64,000 nt of DNA from Elephas maximus indicus (GCF_024166365.1 NC_064834.1:54354001-54418000); one strand, 5' to 3'. Shown: positions 44,801 to 57,600, numbered from the stretch's first letter. Numbers and translations are program-made. Notes: generated by a model from the letters alone, not told the origin.

Positions 44801-47800
44801 CTTAACTACTATACCACCAGGGTTTCCGAATATAAAGTATAGAAATTGTTAAATGGGAACCTAATTTTCTATGTAAATTTTCTCCAGGATCACGATAAAA
44901 TATTGAAAAAAAAAATCAGCTTCAAATCAAGGAAAAAAATATAATTAAAAAAAAGATGGTGTTCATTATTAACCTCTAGTATGTATTGCAAATCTATAGT
45001 CGTCATAAACCAAACCAAACCCGTTGCTGTTGAGTCAATGCCGACTCATAGCGACCCTATAGGACAGAGTAGATCTGCCCCATAGGGTTTCCAAGGAGCA
45101 GCTGGTGGATTCCAACTGCCGCTTTGGTTAGCAGCCAAGCTCTTAATCACTGCGCCACCAGGGCTCCATATTCATGTAACAAATTTATCGAGTGTTTACT
45201 ATGTGCTGTGTTTTATCCAGTTTAATTCATTGACTCTTTACAATCACTAATAAAGGAAGTGCTTTACTTACATAGAGAATACAGAGAGGAATTTAAGTCG
45301 TTCAGGATCACATATTAGCTAGGAAGTGGTAGAGCTAGGATTCAAACCTAGGCAGACTGGTTCTAGACCCACCATCTTGAACACTACCTCTTATATACTA
45401 GGTGGATTAAGTGACCAAAAGGTCACTGTGCCATCGTTATCTGCCCTGATGTGGCTTGCTCCTTCCTCTTCTTTATATATTTTTCACATAGGCTTCTTCT
45501 GTAGTAGAATTAAATTTATATATGCCAAGAGCAGGGTGTAGTGTTAGACCAGAAGCCCCTATTGACCTCTCCTTGCCTCATCACAAGCCACCCAGCTGAA
45601 TCAGAGCTCCTTTTCCGATTCCCTTTTCTTTTTTGAGAATTATCCTCTTCGAAATTTTTTAAATTGTGCTTTAAGTGAAAATTTACAATTCAAGTCAGTT
45701 TCTGATACAAAACTTATACACACATTGTTATGTGACCCTAGTTGCTCTCCCTATAATGTGACAGCACACTCTTCCTCTCCACCATGTATTACCTATGCCC
45801 ATTCAACCAGCTCCTGTCCCCCCCACCCCCCACCTTCTCATCTCACCTCCAGACAGGAGCTGCCCACTTAGTCTCATGGGTCTACTTGAGCTATGAAGCA
45901 CACTAATCACCATTATCATTTTATGTCTTATAGTCCAGTCTAATCTTTGTTTGAAGAGTTGGCTTCAGACATGGTTTTAGATTTGGGCTAACAGAGAGTC
46001 CAGGGGCCCAGGGACCATGTCCTCTGGGATCCCCCCAGTCTCAGTCAGACCATTAAGTCTGGTCTTTTTTACTAGAATTTGAGTTCTGTACCCCATTTTT
46101 CTCCTGCACCATCAGGGACTGTCTGTTGTGTTCCCAGTCAGGACAGTCATTGGTGGTCATAGGTGGGCACCTTCTAGTTCTTTCGGTCTCAGGCTGATGG
46201 AGTCTCTGGTGTATGTGGCCCTTTCTGTCTCTTGGGCTCGTATTTTCCTTATGTCTCTGATGTTCTTCGTTCTCTTTTGCTCCAGGTGGGTTAGGACCAA
46301 TTGATGCATCTTTGATGGCTGCTTGCTAGCTTTTAAGACCCCAGATGCCACTCACCAAAGTGGGATGCAGAACATTTTCTTAATAAACTGTGTTATGCCA
46401 ATTGACCTAGATGTCCCCTGAAACCATGGTTGATACCCTTTTCTTGATCTCAGGGCCCAGCTATCAGTGAACTCATTAAAATCTGCCTTCATATTTCTTC
46501 TTTCTTTTCTCTTCCCCAGCCTCATCTGGCTTCAAGTAGTGGTTTCCCACAGTAGACCTGACCTTCTTCTTATACCTTTCTTTTCTCCCCGTATGTCTCT
46601 CATTTCATTTTTAAACAGCTGCGATCCTCTTTTTCAGTCCTGCCGTGAGTCCTTCTCCCTCACTCCTCTGCGTGGGTGGTGCAGATGATTAAGCGCTGAC
46701 TATTAGCCAAAAGGTTATTGGGCTGAACTCACCCAGGGATGCTTCGGAAGATAGACGTGGCGATCTGCTTCTGAAAGATCACAGCCTTGAAAACCCTGTG
46801 GAGCAGTTCTTTGCACACATGGGATCACCATGACTTGGAGTTGACTCAATGGCAACTAACAACAGCACTCTTCTCCAACCACCCAAATCTCAAATTTGCC
46901 TTTAAGGAATTAGAAGTTAGGTTCTGTCACTGGATGTATGGAGCCAAAGTCTTCTTCACAGACTTCTCCTCTTCATTACTAAGTTATGTAGAGACCTCAG
47001 CAGTTACGGAGCACTTAGTGATTTCTCAGGCGGTGGCCTTTGGAACAGACGTCAAGCCCACGCCAGGATCGCCATAGTGCCAGTGAAGTAGATTTTCAGC
47101 ATGAACAAATGGAAAATTACCCTCCATTATGTTTTGAGTGATTATGGTTGTAAGGGGTGAGGAAGTGGAGGAGGGGATTGGGTGGTGTGTAACAGCTGCA
47201 GAGACATTATAGGAAATTTGAAAATTTTGTTTATTACCATTTTATTTTTGTCTTCCAGCTGCTCGGTCAGGCAGCTCGAAACATGGTACTACAGGAAGAT
47301 GCCATCTTGCACTCAGAAGATGTAAGAAACAGTTTCTTTTATGACTTGGGTTTTGTGTACATAGTATGTGTAGCCACAGAGAAGTGGAATGTTCTATGCT
47401 CTTTTTTTTTTTTTTTTATGCAGAGTTTAAGGAAAATGGCAATAATAACAACACACCTTCAGTACCAGTGAGTATGATCTCTCCAGATCACTATCCCCAG
47501 CCTGCTTCTCATTGCATTTGTGCTTTAGAGCATTTTCCTATGGACGTAGGAGTGGGGTGGGAGTAAAGTCCCCTCTGTGGAGAAGATGCCTGAGACTCCA
47601 GACAAGGTTAGGCTAGGGAGTGAGAGTGAGAGCAGGAGCCACCTTTTGTAAACCTCTCTGTTTGTTTGACGGCTTCATATAAGAGCAGGGATTATACCAG
47701 GACCATGCTAGTCCAGTGCTTGGTACCTCATGGCCATTTAATCCACATTTGTTGACTGTCTGTGCCTGAGGTCCCTCCTGGGCAGCCTGCTCGTTCACTA

Positions 47801-49171
47801 AGCAATTAAATGTAACTGCAACCTGTATCCTGCATTCCCACATGTAACACGGGCCTAATTACATATAAATCATCCAAGAGAATTTGAACTATAAAGACCC
47901 TTTTTTAAAATTATAATTTCTGATAAAATTATAATTTGGTTTGCTTTTTATCTTCATTTTGGTTTATATTTTATGTAGTTGAGGCACTCATGTGCCTATT
48001 AGAAATGTACAGTTGGGCATTTAACTCTTGATATTTAAATAACTAATGTTTGTCATGGCTATTCTTTGAGTATGTACATAGAAGGTATGTGATCACTTGA
48101 GTTCACATACCCACACTGAATTTGAGCCATGCATATAATGTGTTGGACCACATGCCTCACTCTGGTAGAGTATTAGTACACTTCTAAGTTTAGAGTTGAG
48201 CCCTGGTGGCACAGTAGTTAAGTGCTTGGCTGCTAATCGAAAGATTGGTGGTTTGAACCTACCAGCTGCTCTGTGGGAGAAAAATGTGGCAGTCTGCTTC
48301 CATAGAGATTTACAGCCTTGGAAACAGTATGGGGCAGTTCTACTCTGTCTTGTAGGGTTGCTATGAGTCAGAATCAACTCCATGGCAACAAGCTTTTGGT
48401 TTTTTTAGGTTAAGGTTACATATTTTCATCTCTATCCTCAAATAGGAATCCAGTCCCCTATAGCACAATCTTAGGACTGACAGCAATACAGGATGTGACA
48501 TAAGCTGGAAATTTGTTCTGCCTGTATGTATCTAGACATAAATAACTTCTGCTAGTTCGTTGGGTTTATTTTCCTCTTTCCTTTTCTGATTTAGGCAAGA
48601 AGCTATTCAGAAGAAGTAAGTAACCTTGAGGGTAGGGGAGTGGAGGACTAACTGAAACAGGTGGGGAGAATTACACTGATAGGCCCAGGATCAGTGCGAA
48701 ACTCTGGGTGACATACGCCCCTAAAGTGACATTTGCTCTGGGATGAGTATAGTATATCCTTTCAAACACATGCGTAACACAATTTTCTGCGTACAGCCTC
48801 TCTAAAAGTCACTGGATGTAGAGGCCAACCTTAAGGAATAGAGAACACTTTCTACGTTGGTAACATTCACTAAGTCGAGTAAATGTGCTAAAGTCATTGG
48901 TTTTCTCAAGTGAATTAAATTTGTCCCTTGCAATATTATTTACACTATTAATTTGCTTTGCATACCTTTCTTTATAGTTTAAACACGTCTGGGACACAAA
49001 TGGAGCAGTATAAATTTTTATTTAACTTCAATAATACTTACACATTAAAGTACAAATAGCTTGTACAAACAGATACCTTTATTCCTCATTCTAGCTAAGC
49101 CCTTTTCTCTAATCCCTAGTGTTGAGCAGTCGTCAGACCTACAGGACCAGTTGAATCACCTGTTGAAATAG
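41836..49171 (+). CDS. BORCS7: BORCS7, BLOC-one-related complex subunit 7 (complete coding region)
   Basis: This encodes a small subunit of BORC, the eight-protein complex on lysosomes that recruits ARL8 and kinesin so lysosomes move to the cell periphery and along axons. Coding exons are 41836-41973, 47260-47322, 47424-47467, 48595-48615 and 49120-49171. Every intron has GT-AG ends and the phases join to a 105-residue protein, the length in human, ending DQLNHLLK. It starts MATGAPDSQARFGQSVKGLL. The protein is helical and has no catalytic motif. The third acceptor follows a T run of 17 bases. Exon 4 is a 21-nt micro-exon (residues around EAIQK). Intron 1 (5.3 kb) is full of SINEs and L1 pieces. 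Read-through into AS3MT is known in human and possible here. The poly(A) site was not located. Confidence 0.96.
42141..42340 (-). repeat. AfroSINE (BORCS7 intron 1)
   Basis: 'ttgagtggattccgactctt', 'ctataggacagagtagaact', 'gctgccacatctttctcccc' and 'agcgctgtaaccacagcg' give the inverted long-body subtype, less than 200 bp after exon 1. Confidence 0.88.
42370..42645. repeat. AfroSINE (minus) with a second SINE tail (plus) inside it
   Basis: A minus SINE runs from 'tagtccattcggactctagc' to 'gtttcctaggctgtaatt' and resumes at 'gagcagagcaccagatcttt'. Between them (about 42462-42525) is a plus-oriented tail ('agggtcgctatgagtcggaa' then 'tagactggatggcaacgg'). Confidence 0.8.
43000..43260 (+). mobile_element. 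Old L1 fragments (BORCS7 intron 1)
   Basis: 'tatttatccaagagaaatga', 'gtgtatgtccacataaagac' and 'caatccaaatgcccattaac' are L1 ORF2 3' phrases. A second overlapping copy follows at about 43150-43245. Confidence 0.65.
43612..43670. repeat. (TA/CATA)n microsatellite
   Basis: Alternating 'tatatacatgcatgtatata' type sequence. A second short run lies at about 43915-43932. Confidence 0.8.
43671..43916 (-). repeat. SINE with a tRNA-Gly-like head
   Basis: On the minus strand the head reads GGCAGTGGTGGTTCAGTGGT then GGAATTCTCATC, very close to tRNA-Gly through the A box, followed by B box-like GGTTCAATTC. The body 'aggaagaaaggcctggtgat' is shared with the longer AfroSINE subtype. A second copy is at 61275-61562. 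Confidence 0.8.
43995..44915 (+). mobile_element. L1 3' UTR, split by an AfroSINE
   Basis: The common afrotherian L1 3' UTR phrases ('ggccttaaaagcttacaagt', 'gaccagaagaactagatgaa', 'gggagaaaaatgtagaacaa') run to 44668. They resume after the SINE and end with 'gataaaatattgaaaaaaaa'. Confidence 0.85.
44669..44826 (-). repeat. AfroSINE inserted in an L1 3' UTR
   Basis: 'ccattgctgtcaagtcaatt' through 'tataggacagagcggaactg' to 'ctactataccaccagggttt', an inverted SINE. Confidence 0.9.
45006..45168 (-). repeat. AfroSINE
   Basis: 'cgttgctgttgagtcaatgc' through 'agcgaccctataggacagag' to 'ctcttaatcactgcgccacc', a well-kept inverted copy. Confidence 0.93.
45180..45400 (+). repeat. L2-like fragment
   Basis: 'atcgagtgtttactatgtgc', 'agctaggaagtggtagagct' and 'aggattcaaacctaggcaga' are L2/MIR-type phrases. 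Confidence 0.6.
45645..46440 (-). mobile_element. L1 3' UTR (BORCS7 intron 1)
   Basis: The inverted 3' UTR begins 'ttgtgctttaagtgaaaatt' and passes 'tctcctgcaccatcaggga' to 'cctgaaaccatggttg'. It is truncated there. Confidence 0.88.
46675..46865 (+). repeat. AfroSINE, longer subtype
   Basis: 'ggtggtgcagatgattaagc', 'tgctttcggaag'-like 'gcttcggaagatagacgtgg', 'caccatgacttggagttgac' and end 'tcaatggcaactaacaacag'. Confidence 0.85.
48193..48405 (+). repeat. AfroSINE (BORCS7 intron 3)
   Basis: 'gagccctggtggcacagtag' head, 'gtggtttgaacctaccagct' B box, 'agaaaaatgtggcagtctgc' body and 'tcaactccatggcaacaagc' tail. Confidence 0.92.
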
Positions 49172-50147
49172 AATAGCATGTAACAGTGCTAAATCCTGGT
49201 GATGAAGAAATACCTTACAACAGCTACCATGCCATGGGTCGATTTTCTACTTCTCTAAAAGTTAGAAAAGATTTGTGATGATGTACAGTTTGTCTTGAAT
49301 AGAAGTTAGGTGGCTGAATTTTGGAAGCACTTCTTGAATCAGACCAACCCAAGCTCTTAGTGAAATTTTAAGTTGCTTTGTTGAATTTGATAGTAAAGTA
49401 GAATTAAAAGATGTCTTAGTTTTTCCTGTAGAACTCTTAATATGTTGGAAGTCATAATGCCTAAATTTGATTCTTAAGCAAACACTGAGTAATGTTTTTA
49501 ATCCAGAAACAGAGTTTCTAATGTGAATACATGAAAAAGGTAATATTCTTTCCAAAGACCATTTTTTAATTTTAATTGTGTATTCAAGAAACATTTTAAT
49601 TTTATGGTCACAGAATAGTGCTGGGTAATAACCTGTTGTTTTCCTTTCTTCCCTAGTAATTCAGAGGAGATACTTATTTTATTTGCTGCAGCAAATTTTG
49701 ATTCAGCTTCAACTTAGCTTAGATGAGAACTAGGCTAATGGAATCATATCTGGCCAGCTGCAACCTCCTGCCTTGACCTGCATTCCTAGGGTGTCTTTGT
49801 TGTTTTGACTCTTAAGATTAAGTGGCCTTGGGTTCCCTTAGTAATTTTCTTTATCATCAGCACATTCATTTGTATGACATTATTGCCAAATGTGAAGGTA
49901 GCTGAGTTACTGTGAATGATTGTGGTATCGGGTTGTGCTGTAAGGTCGTGAAGACCTTATGTTTGTAGATGTTTACTATGTTTATTAGATTCATGTTGTT
50001 AAATGGCATAACCACTAATCTGTTGTCAAATCTGAATATTTTTTCTTTGATTTGAAAATGGGACTCTATCCTCTTTTAGTTCAGTTCTTACTAATGCTGA
50101 GGAGGAAATACCTTACTACAAAGCTAACAAGAAAATAGTGCTTTCTG
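49172..50147 (+). other. BORCS7 3' UTR (start) and downstream DNA
   Basis: Unique-looking, AT-rich DNA follows the BORCS7 stop. The first part must be 3' UTR, but I cannot place the poly(A) site. No further gene is seen. Confidence 0.5.
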
Positions 50148-50670
50148 TGAATAATTATATATATATAGTGCTTTAAGTGAAAGTTTACAGTTCAAGTTAG
50201 TTTCTCATACAAAAATTTATACACACATTGTTAATGTGACCCTAGTTGCTCTCCCTATAATGTGACAGCACACCCCTTTCCACCCCAGGTATCCTGTGTC
50301 CATTCAACCAGCCCCTGTCCCCCTCTACCTTCTCATCTCACCTCTGGATAGGAGCTGCCCATTTAGTCTCATGTATCTATTTGAGCTAAGAAGCACACTC
50401 TTCACAAGTATCATTTTATGTCTTATAGTCCAGTCTAATCTTTATCTGAAGAGTTGGCTTAGGGAATGGTTTTTGTTTTGGGCTGACAGAGAGTCCGGGA
50501 GCCATGTCTTCTGGGGTCCCTCCAGTCTCAGTCAGACCATTAAGTCTGGTCTTTTTTTTACTAGAATTTGAGTTCTGCATCCCACTATTCTCCTGCTCCA
50601 TCAGGGACTCTCTGTTGTGTTCCCGGTCAGGGCTGTCATTGCTGGTAGCTGGGCACCATCTAGTTCAGAA
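50148..50670 (-). mobile_element. L1 3' UTR
   Basis: It starts after a short TA run with 'gtgctttaagtgaaagttta' and is cut at 'gcaccatctagttcag'. It is close to the copy at 45645-46440. Confidence 0.88.
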
Positions 50671-51170
50671 AATAGTGTGTTTTCACTGAAAGAAGAGAAA
50701 GCAAGTAAAAGTCCAATTTAATTCATATTATGTATCACCAAGTCAACCAAGCAAATTAGATTGCATTTATCTCTCATACATGTGCACATTTACTTAAGGT
50801 TAAAAACAATTAGGAGTGAAGAATCCGAAAATTCACTTATACATTTCATTCCACAAACATCTATTATAATTATGAAATGTAAATGAACTCAATTTGTCTT
50901 TTAAAAAAAGACTCACCAATTTAGAAAATAAAACAAAATCTGATTATGTAAGTATATAAGATGCAAATACTTCAAATGAAAATAAAATTAAAATAAAGGT
51001 ATGGTGTACATTTTCTTCATGTTGGAACAAATGTTGAAAAAGCAGTGATTGCTTACATTGTATCTGATAAAGTAAATTTCACAATCAAAATTTAAATAAA
51101 GGTTACAGTTATATTAAATAATGAAAACCTAGTAGTACTGAATTTACTAATTTTAAAGACAATAATACTA
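50671..51170. other. AT-rich stretch, no recognised content
   Basis: No frame, splice-linked exon or familiar repeat was recognised. Confidence 0.4.
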
Positions 51171-51645
51171 AAATACAGTAGTCCCCCACTTCTCTGCAGT
51201 TTCGCTTTGTGGGGTTTCAGCTACCCTCGGTCAATTGCAGTCCGAATATATTTAATGGAAGATTCTAGAAATAAACAGTTAATAAGTTTTAAATTGCATG
51301 TGGTTCTGAGTATCCTGATGAAATCTCATGCCGTCCCACCTGGGGCTTGAATCATCCCTTTGCCCAGTGTATCCAGGCTGTGTAGGCCACCTGCCGTTAG
51401 TCACTTAGTAGCCATCTCTGCTTTCAGATTGACTGTCAGTGCTTCTGTTCAGGTAACCCTTATTTTACCTAATAATGGCTCTAAAGTGCAAGAGTAGTGA
51501 TGCTGGCAATTTGGTTATGCCACAGAGAAGCCATAAAGTGCTTCATTTCAGTGGAAAGGTGAAAGTTGTCGACTTAATAAGGAAAGAGAAAACTGTATCA
51601 TCTCACATCATCACAAGTAGGGTGAATACAGTACAGTAAGGTACT
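51171..51645 (+). mobile_element. Tigger-like (TcMar) DNA transposon remnant
   Basis: 'cagtagtcccccacttctct' followed by 'tttcgctttgtggggtttca' and 'ctcggtcaattgcagtccga' is the opening of a Tigger-family element. Downstream, 'ggctctaaagtgcaagagta' and 'gccataaagtgcttcatttc' may be decayed transposase-start sequence. The exact subfamily is uncertain. Confidence 0.65.
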
Positions 51646-52740
51646 AAATCCCTTATAAATAGAAACAAGGATGTCCCCTGCCATTTCTAGTACTTAATAC
51701 TAAAAAAAGAAAAAGAAAAAACTTAGAAAAGGAAAGGATCTTGGAAGTGACTGAGTCCAATCCATTCAGTTACCTGCCATTTAGAAGGGGTGATGGTAAA
51801 AACAAAACAGAAAACTGGCAGAGGCACTTACCAATCAGAACCAGTAATGGTCATAAGCAGTCTGGTCCACTATCAGCCCTGCACACCGATACCCTGAGGG
51901 AAGACTGGAAATAATTCAATTTAAGTTGATAGTGGCTTGCTTTATTGCAGTTTATCTGTGTGTGGTTACCTGGATTTAAGAATTATCAAATGATTCTTGT
52001 AACGAAACCACAGATTGAAGAGAATATAATAAAGCAACCACAAGTGAACAAGTAGAAAAGAGCTATTTCCTTAACATCTGACTCAGTGTGTCCCTTTAAG
52101 GGAAAGATGACATTTTAACAATGAATGAGAAAGTAACTGCTTTTTTAAAGGAACTAATTTTATGGAGAGAGTATTTTGAAACTAATAATGTTTTCACCAT
52201 TTTATGATTGCCAAAAACCAATGTTACCTATAAAACACTAATTTTTATATACCTAGAACTTGAAAAGATTCCAACCTATAAAAATATTCCAACAAGGATT
52301 GTTTCTGTGGATTTAATTTGTTAAAAATATAAACATACAACACCTTCCTATTAGTTTTTAACAACTAACTAACATCAGGAAAGATGAAAACTTACCAGCT
52401 GGATTACAACAGAATATTATTAGCGGATGAGATTGAAAAATGGGTATAATTTAGTAAAGAAGGCCACTTCTTCCATTTAGATAGCCTTTCACTTCGATCT
52501 CCTTATTATCCTAATGAATAGAAATGCTTGTTACAACCACAATAGGAAATAACCAAACCAAACCTGTTGCCATTGAGTGGATTCTGACTAAGACATACAA
52601 ATACAGCAGAGGAAAAGTTATAAATAAATACACAGTCTGCAAGATAAAATGACTGAACACCTAGAAAATACAAGTGAATTGACCAAAAATTACTAGAGGT
52701 AAAAATGAACTTAGCCAAGTGTTTTCCTAAGTACAGCTCA
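51646..52740. other. BORCS7-AS3MT intergenic stretch
   Basis: Mostly unrecognised AT-rich DNA. A short AfroSINE tail piece in inverse orientation ('aaacctgttgccattgagtg') lies at 52553-52590. Confidence 0.45.
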
Positions 52741-53540
52741 AAATATGTTGAGAACTGGGGTCTTAAAAGCTTGTGAGCAGTCATCTAAGATACATCTATT
52801 GGTCCCATCACGTTTGGAGCAAAGGAGAATGAAGAACACCAAAGACACAAGAAAAATATTTGTTCAAAGGACTAGTGGACCACATGAACCACAGCCTCTA
52901 CCAGCTTGAGCCCAGAACTAGATAGAGCTCGGTGACCACCACCAACTGCTTTGACAGGGATCACAGTAGAGGGTCCTGGACAGAGTGGGAGAAAAATGTA
53001 GAACAAAATTCAAATTCACACAAAAAAAGACCAGACTTATTGGTCTGACAGAGACTGGAGGAACCCCCGAGACTGTGGCCCCCAGACACACTGCTAACTC
53101 AGAACTGAAGCCACTCCCAAAGTTCATCTTTCAACCAAAGATTAGACAGGCCTATAAAACAAACAGAACCCTGGTGGCACAGTGATTAAGAGCTATGACT
53201 ACTAACCAAAAGGTCGCAGTTCAGATCCACCAGCTGCTCCTTGGAAACCCTGTGGGACAGTTCTACTCTGCCTATAGGGTCACTATGGGTTAGATTTGAT
53301 GGCAATGGGTTTGATTATAAAACAATAACACCTGCCCAAAGGGAAAGGCAAGAAGGTAGGAAGGAACAGGAAAACGACAAATGGACACAGAGAACCCAGG
53401 GTGGATAAGGGAAAGAGGGAGAGTGCTGACACATTGCGGGGATTACAACCAATGTCACTAAACAATTTGTGTATAGATTTTTTAATTAGGAACTAATTTG
53501 TGCTGTAAACTTTCACCTAAAACAATAAAATTAAAAAAAG
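52741..53540 (+). mobile_element. L1 3' UTR, split by an AfroSINE at 53165-53315
   Basis: 'ggggtcttaaaagcttgtga', 'gtgggagaaaaatgtagaac' and 'actttcacctaaaacaataa' mark the 3' UTR to its A-rich end. The AfroSINE inside begins 'aaccctggtggcacagtgat'. Confidence 0.88.
53165..53315 (+). repeat. AfroSINE inserted in an L1 3' UTR
   Basis: Head 'aaccctggtggcacagtgat', B box 'gtcgcagttcagatccacca', tail 'gtcactatgggttagatttg'. The flanking 'cctataaaacaa' and 'gattataaaacaa' suggest a target duplication. Confidence 0.9.
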
Positions 53541-54039
53541 ATTTAACAAAAAACATAGATTGATAACTGCTACTACCATATGACTCCATTTATACGACAT
53601 TTTGGAAAAGGAAAAACTATGGGGAGGGAGAACAGACCTCTGGTTGGTTAGGAGCTATGTGTGGCAGGGAGGGGACTTAACCACAAAGAGGCAGAAGGAA
53701 ACTTTTTTGGGCAAAAGAATTGTTCTAAGTTTTGTCAGAACTCATAGAACTGTATACTGAAGAAAGGTCAATTTTACTTAATGTAAAATATCTCAATAAA
53801 TCTGACTTAAAAAAAAAAAGATTAAGAAAAGGTGATTTCATTCCCCAAAGGGACAATACCCATTATATATGTGGGTGTTCATTTAAGTCAGAATACAAGA
53901 TTTATAAAATGAAAATCACAGTGGAGCAATAAAGGAAGATATTAAGTACTACCCTCTTCCTGGTTGGAAAGACTAAAGGCAACCAAGGTGCCAATGGACC
54001 CAGCAGGGCCAGAAAGGCTTTGTGAGGACAGGTGATCGG

Positions 54040-54620
54040 CTGCACTAGGGCGTCGGGCAGGAACCGCTGGTGAGCTTCCCTAGCCCCAGGACAGGCCACG
54101 GGCCCCCTGAGCGCAGGCAGGTGGGCAACGGACAAAGGATCAGGCCTGCGAGTCCCCTCCGGGACTTGGGAGTGCGGCTTCCGGAGCGCGGGGCTGGTTG
54201 CGTCAGACGCACGTTTGGACACCAAGGAGATAGTGAGTGGGAGCGTCTTTCTCCTCCCTGCCCGGGCCCCCAGGACAGATCACAGGTCCTTTCCCTGATT
54301 GCCCTCACACTGGAGCTCGACCGCCCCCAGCCCTCCCCCGAACTGCGCTGTGAGACACTCGACTCCCTGTCCCAACCTGCAGAGTGCCCCCCCCGCCCCA
54401 TTCCTCAGCACCCTTCTCTCCCAGTGGCCCGCCGACCCGCATGCTCCTCCTTCAGCACCCCCACCGTTTCAGCCAGCTATTCCTCTTCTCGGCAATGGCC
54501 GCTTCTCGCGACGCTGAGATCCGGAAGGATGTGCAGGTGAGAGGTCAGAGCTACAAGGCCTGGGGTGGCCGAGCTGGGGCCCCGGCGCGTGGGAGTCGTA
54601 AATCTATAGACGCCCAGCCC
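54040..54620 (+). promoter_or_regulatory. CpG-island promoter of AS3MT
   Basis: GC- and CpG-rich DNA surrounds the first coding exon ('cgggacttgggagtgcggct', 'cttccggagcgcggggctgg'), in contrast to the AT-rich flanks. No TATA box is near the ATG. CpG-island regulation is inferred from base composition. Confidence 0.7.
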
Positions 54621-57600
54621 AGCCCATGCCCCTGTCCCCCAGAACCCTTGGGTCGGGGGCAGAGCAGGATCTGGGCTTAGAGATTTGCAAGGAGCAAAGG
54701 CCGGCCCGACCTGGAGGGTGGGGTTTACGAGGAGCCTTGGGCCTGCCGACACCAGCTCCAACTATCTCTTTGCTCTCCCCACCCTTCACCCTGTCCTTCG
54801 CTGCTGGGTCAGACCTACTACGGGCAGGTGTTGAAGAAATCGGCGGACCTCCGGACCAATGCCTGTCTCACTGCAGCCAGGCCAGTCCCCAGGCACATCC
54901 TGGAAGCCCTGCAGAATGTCCATGAGGAGGTGGCCTTGAGGTAGAGTGCTCTGTACAGCTCCTCAGGGACTTGAAGACTCCAGCCTGCAGCTTTCCCTAT
55001 CCACCTGGCTTGCTTTATCCATTGTAAAACTCCTAAAGCACAACACTGATCTTTTTACTTCCCTGCTTAAGACTAAACCACCAGTGGCTCTGCCAGGAGA
55101 AAAATGTGGCAGTCTGCTTCCATAAAGATGACAGCCTTAGAAGCCCTGTGGAGTCACTATGAGTCCAATCAACTTGCTGGCAGTGGGGGTTTGTTTGTTT
55201 TGTTTTGGTTTAAGGCCCTCCAGTGACACCGCCCCCATTACTTACAGGATACATTCACACTCCTTGGATCTGACATTTGAGACTGTCCACAGGTTCCTCT
55301 CTTCCTAACCAAACTTGGCTCCTACCCATTCACTATATCACTGTAGCCAGATCTTTTCCTTCCTGATTTCTGCCTGCCCAGCATGCAGTTAGGGGTGCAG
55401 TGGTTAAAGTGCCCAGCTGTGAACGGAAAGGTAGGTGGTTCCAATCCACCACCCACTCCCTGGAGAAAGATGTGGCAGTGTGGGTCCATAAAGATTACAG
55501 CCTTGGAAACTCTATAGGGCAGTTCTGATCTGTCCTGTAGGGTGGCTTTGAGTTGGAATTGGCTCCACGGCAACAGGTTTGGTTTGGTTTAGCATGAAGT
55601 TGCCGATTTGGAATACCTTACCTTTCCTTCTACTTAGCCAAATTCTGAACATCCTTCAGTACCTTCATGGAGCCTTCTCCAACCTGAACACCCCTTCCCC
55701 AAACTGCTACAACACATTCTGTCCATGCCATTCAGTTTGCCAGTAAATCAAGAAAAATGTTTTCAGTGCTTATGTTTTATCTCTTCAGATAGAATAAATA
55801 TATCTAGGGGACAGAAATCTTTTATTTCCTCTTCAGTGACTTGCTCAGTCTTGGGCCTGAATTTTTTAGATGTTCAGTTAATAACTAAGTTTATTTATTC
55901 AATAAATATTTTAGAATGCTAATTAAGTCTTACTACCTGTCAACATTGCCCAACACTACTGTGGTAAACAAAGCAGATATAGATAGCCCTAGCCTTTACA
56001 GAGTTTCCGGTTTAGTGGAGGAGACTAAACACCCAAATAGAAATATGAATGAATGATAGAATAAAAGAAGGAAGGATTTGTAAGATTTAATGGTTCTACA
56101 TTTTCTAGTCTCTAAACCAAAAACCAAACCCATTGCCATCAAGTCAATTCTGACTCATAGCAACCTTATAGGACAGGGTAGAACTGCCTCATAGGGTTTC
56201 CAAGTAGCAACTGGTGGATCTGAACTGCCAACCTTTTGGTTAGCAGCTGAATGCTCAACCATTGTGCCACCAGGGCTCCTCTAGTCTCTAGATGGAAATA
56301 TAAATATAATTTTTTTTTTTTTCCATTTTACAGGTATTATGGCTGTGGTCTGGTCTTCCCTGAGCGTCTGGAAAACTGTTGGATTTTGGACTTGGGTAGT
56401 GGAAGTGGCAGAGATTGCTATGCACTCAGCCAGCTGGTTGGTGAGAAGGGATGTGTCACTGGAATAGACATGACAGAAGGTCAGGTGAGGCAATGATTTG
56501 GAGGACGAGGAGAAAAAAAATCCTCAAACGCAGTCTTTTAGAGATAAAGTTGTTTCCTTTGTGAGTCTTCAAGTATAATTTAAGAAGGCTGTTATTTAGC
56601 AATGTTCATTTGTGTCATTAGTGCTTCCTGTCCTGGAAGCTGAGAACTTTGATGATTAGGGGGCTCTTCCTGGAGAAGACAAAGTCAGAGGTTTGATTTA
56701 ACATACGAATATCATGATGACCTAATGGATTTTGATCTTTTCCTTTCTTCTGCCATCTAGCCTAAAAGATTTTATTATTGAATTAGGAGTTTGTTCAAGG
56801 AAAACCTCTACACCAAGCAGGGAATGTCCAAGAGTAAAAACTGTTAAAAAAAATAAAAGCAAGGAGATTTATTGAAGGTTCAGTACAGTTCAAATCAGGG
56901 ACAATGTTCAGCTCCAAGGAGGTTACAAAGACATATTTATATGTTTAAATCAGTAATTAACAATGCAAAATTTCTGATTGGTGCTCAGGAGGCAGGAGGC
57001 AGGGTAACTCCAAGGGGGGGAATTGATAGGTATTGGTTCAAAGTATATATGTAGGTTTCTTAGATTGGTTACCTTAGATAATCGCAGGAGTTTGTGACTA
57101 AAGCGGAAGTTTACTGGGTGGTTAACATTCCTTTCTGAGAACATTCTGCCAAGATAGCATCCCTAGCAAACATTCAGAGGGAGTTGCTTGTGTAGGAGAT
57201 TTCTGATAAGGGGCTTTCCTCAAGATCCTCCTTTAGAGACACGGTTTCCATATCCTTAGCTTAATTTCAAAGAAAAACATTTTCTAAATTGCAAGATGAA
57301 GTCTGCTCAATGGTAACAGTTGCTGAGGAGTTGAAAAACAAAACTGTTGTCATTAAGTAGATTCCGACTCATAGTGACCTTATAGGACAGAGTAGAACTG
57401 CCTCATAGGGTTTCAGAGGAGTGACTGGGGGGTTTGAACTGCTGACCTTTTGATTAGCAGCAGAACTCTTAACTATTACACCATCAGGGTTTTGGCAAAG
57501 GCTAAAATGGAGTCGGGGCTTAGATCCAGGGCAGTTGCTTTGACAGAGTTAAGGCTTTAATGTTAGAACTCTTACTCAGGAGTTATGCCCCATTGAGTTG

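Noticed and set aside
47283-47566. Short open frames over BORCS7 exons 2 and 3 that read into introns
   Set aside because: They are exon read-through; GT-AG splicing gives the known 105-residue protein.
54045-54540. Open frames of over 100 codons around the AS3MT CpG island
   Set aside because: GC-rich DNA has few stops. The frames are Pro/Arg/Ser-rich, run on both strands, and only the short MAASRDAEIRKDVQ stretch belongs to a known protein.
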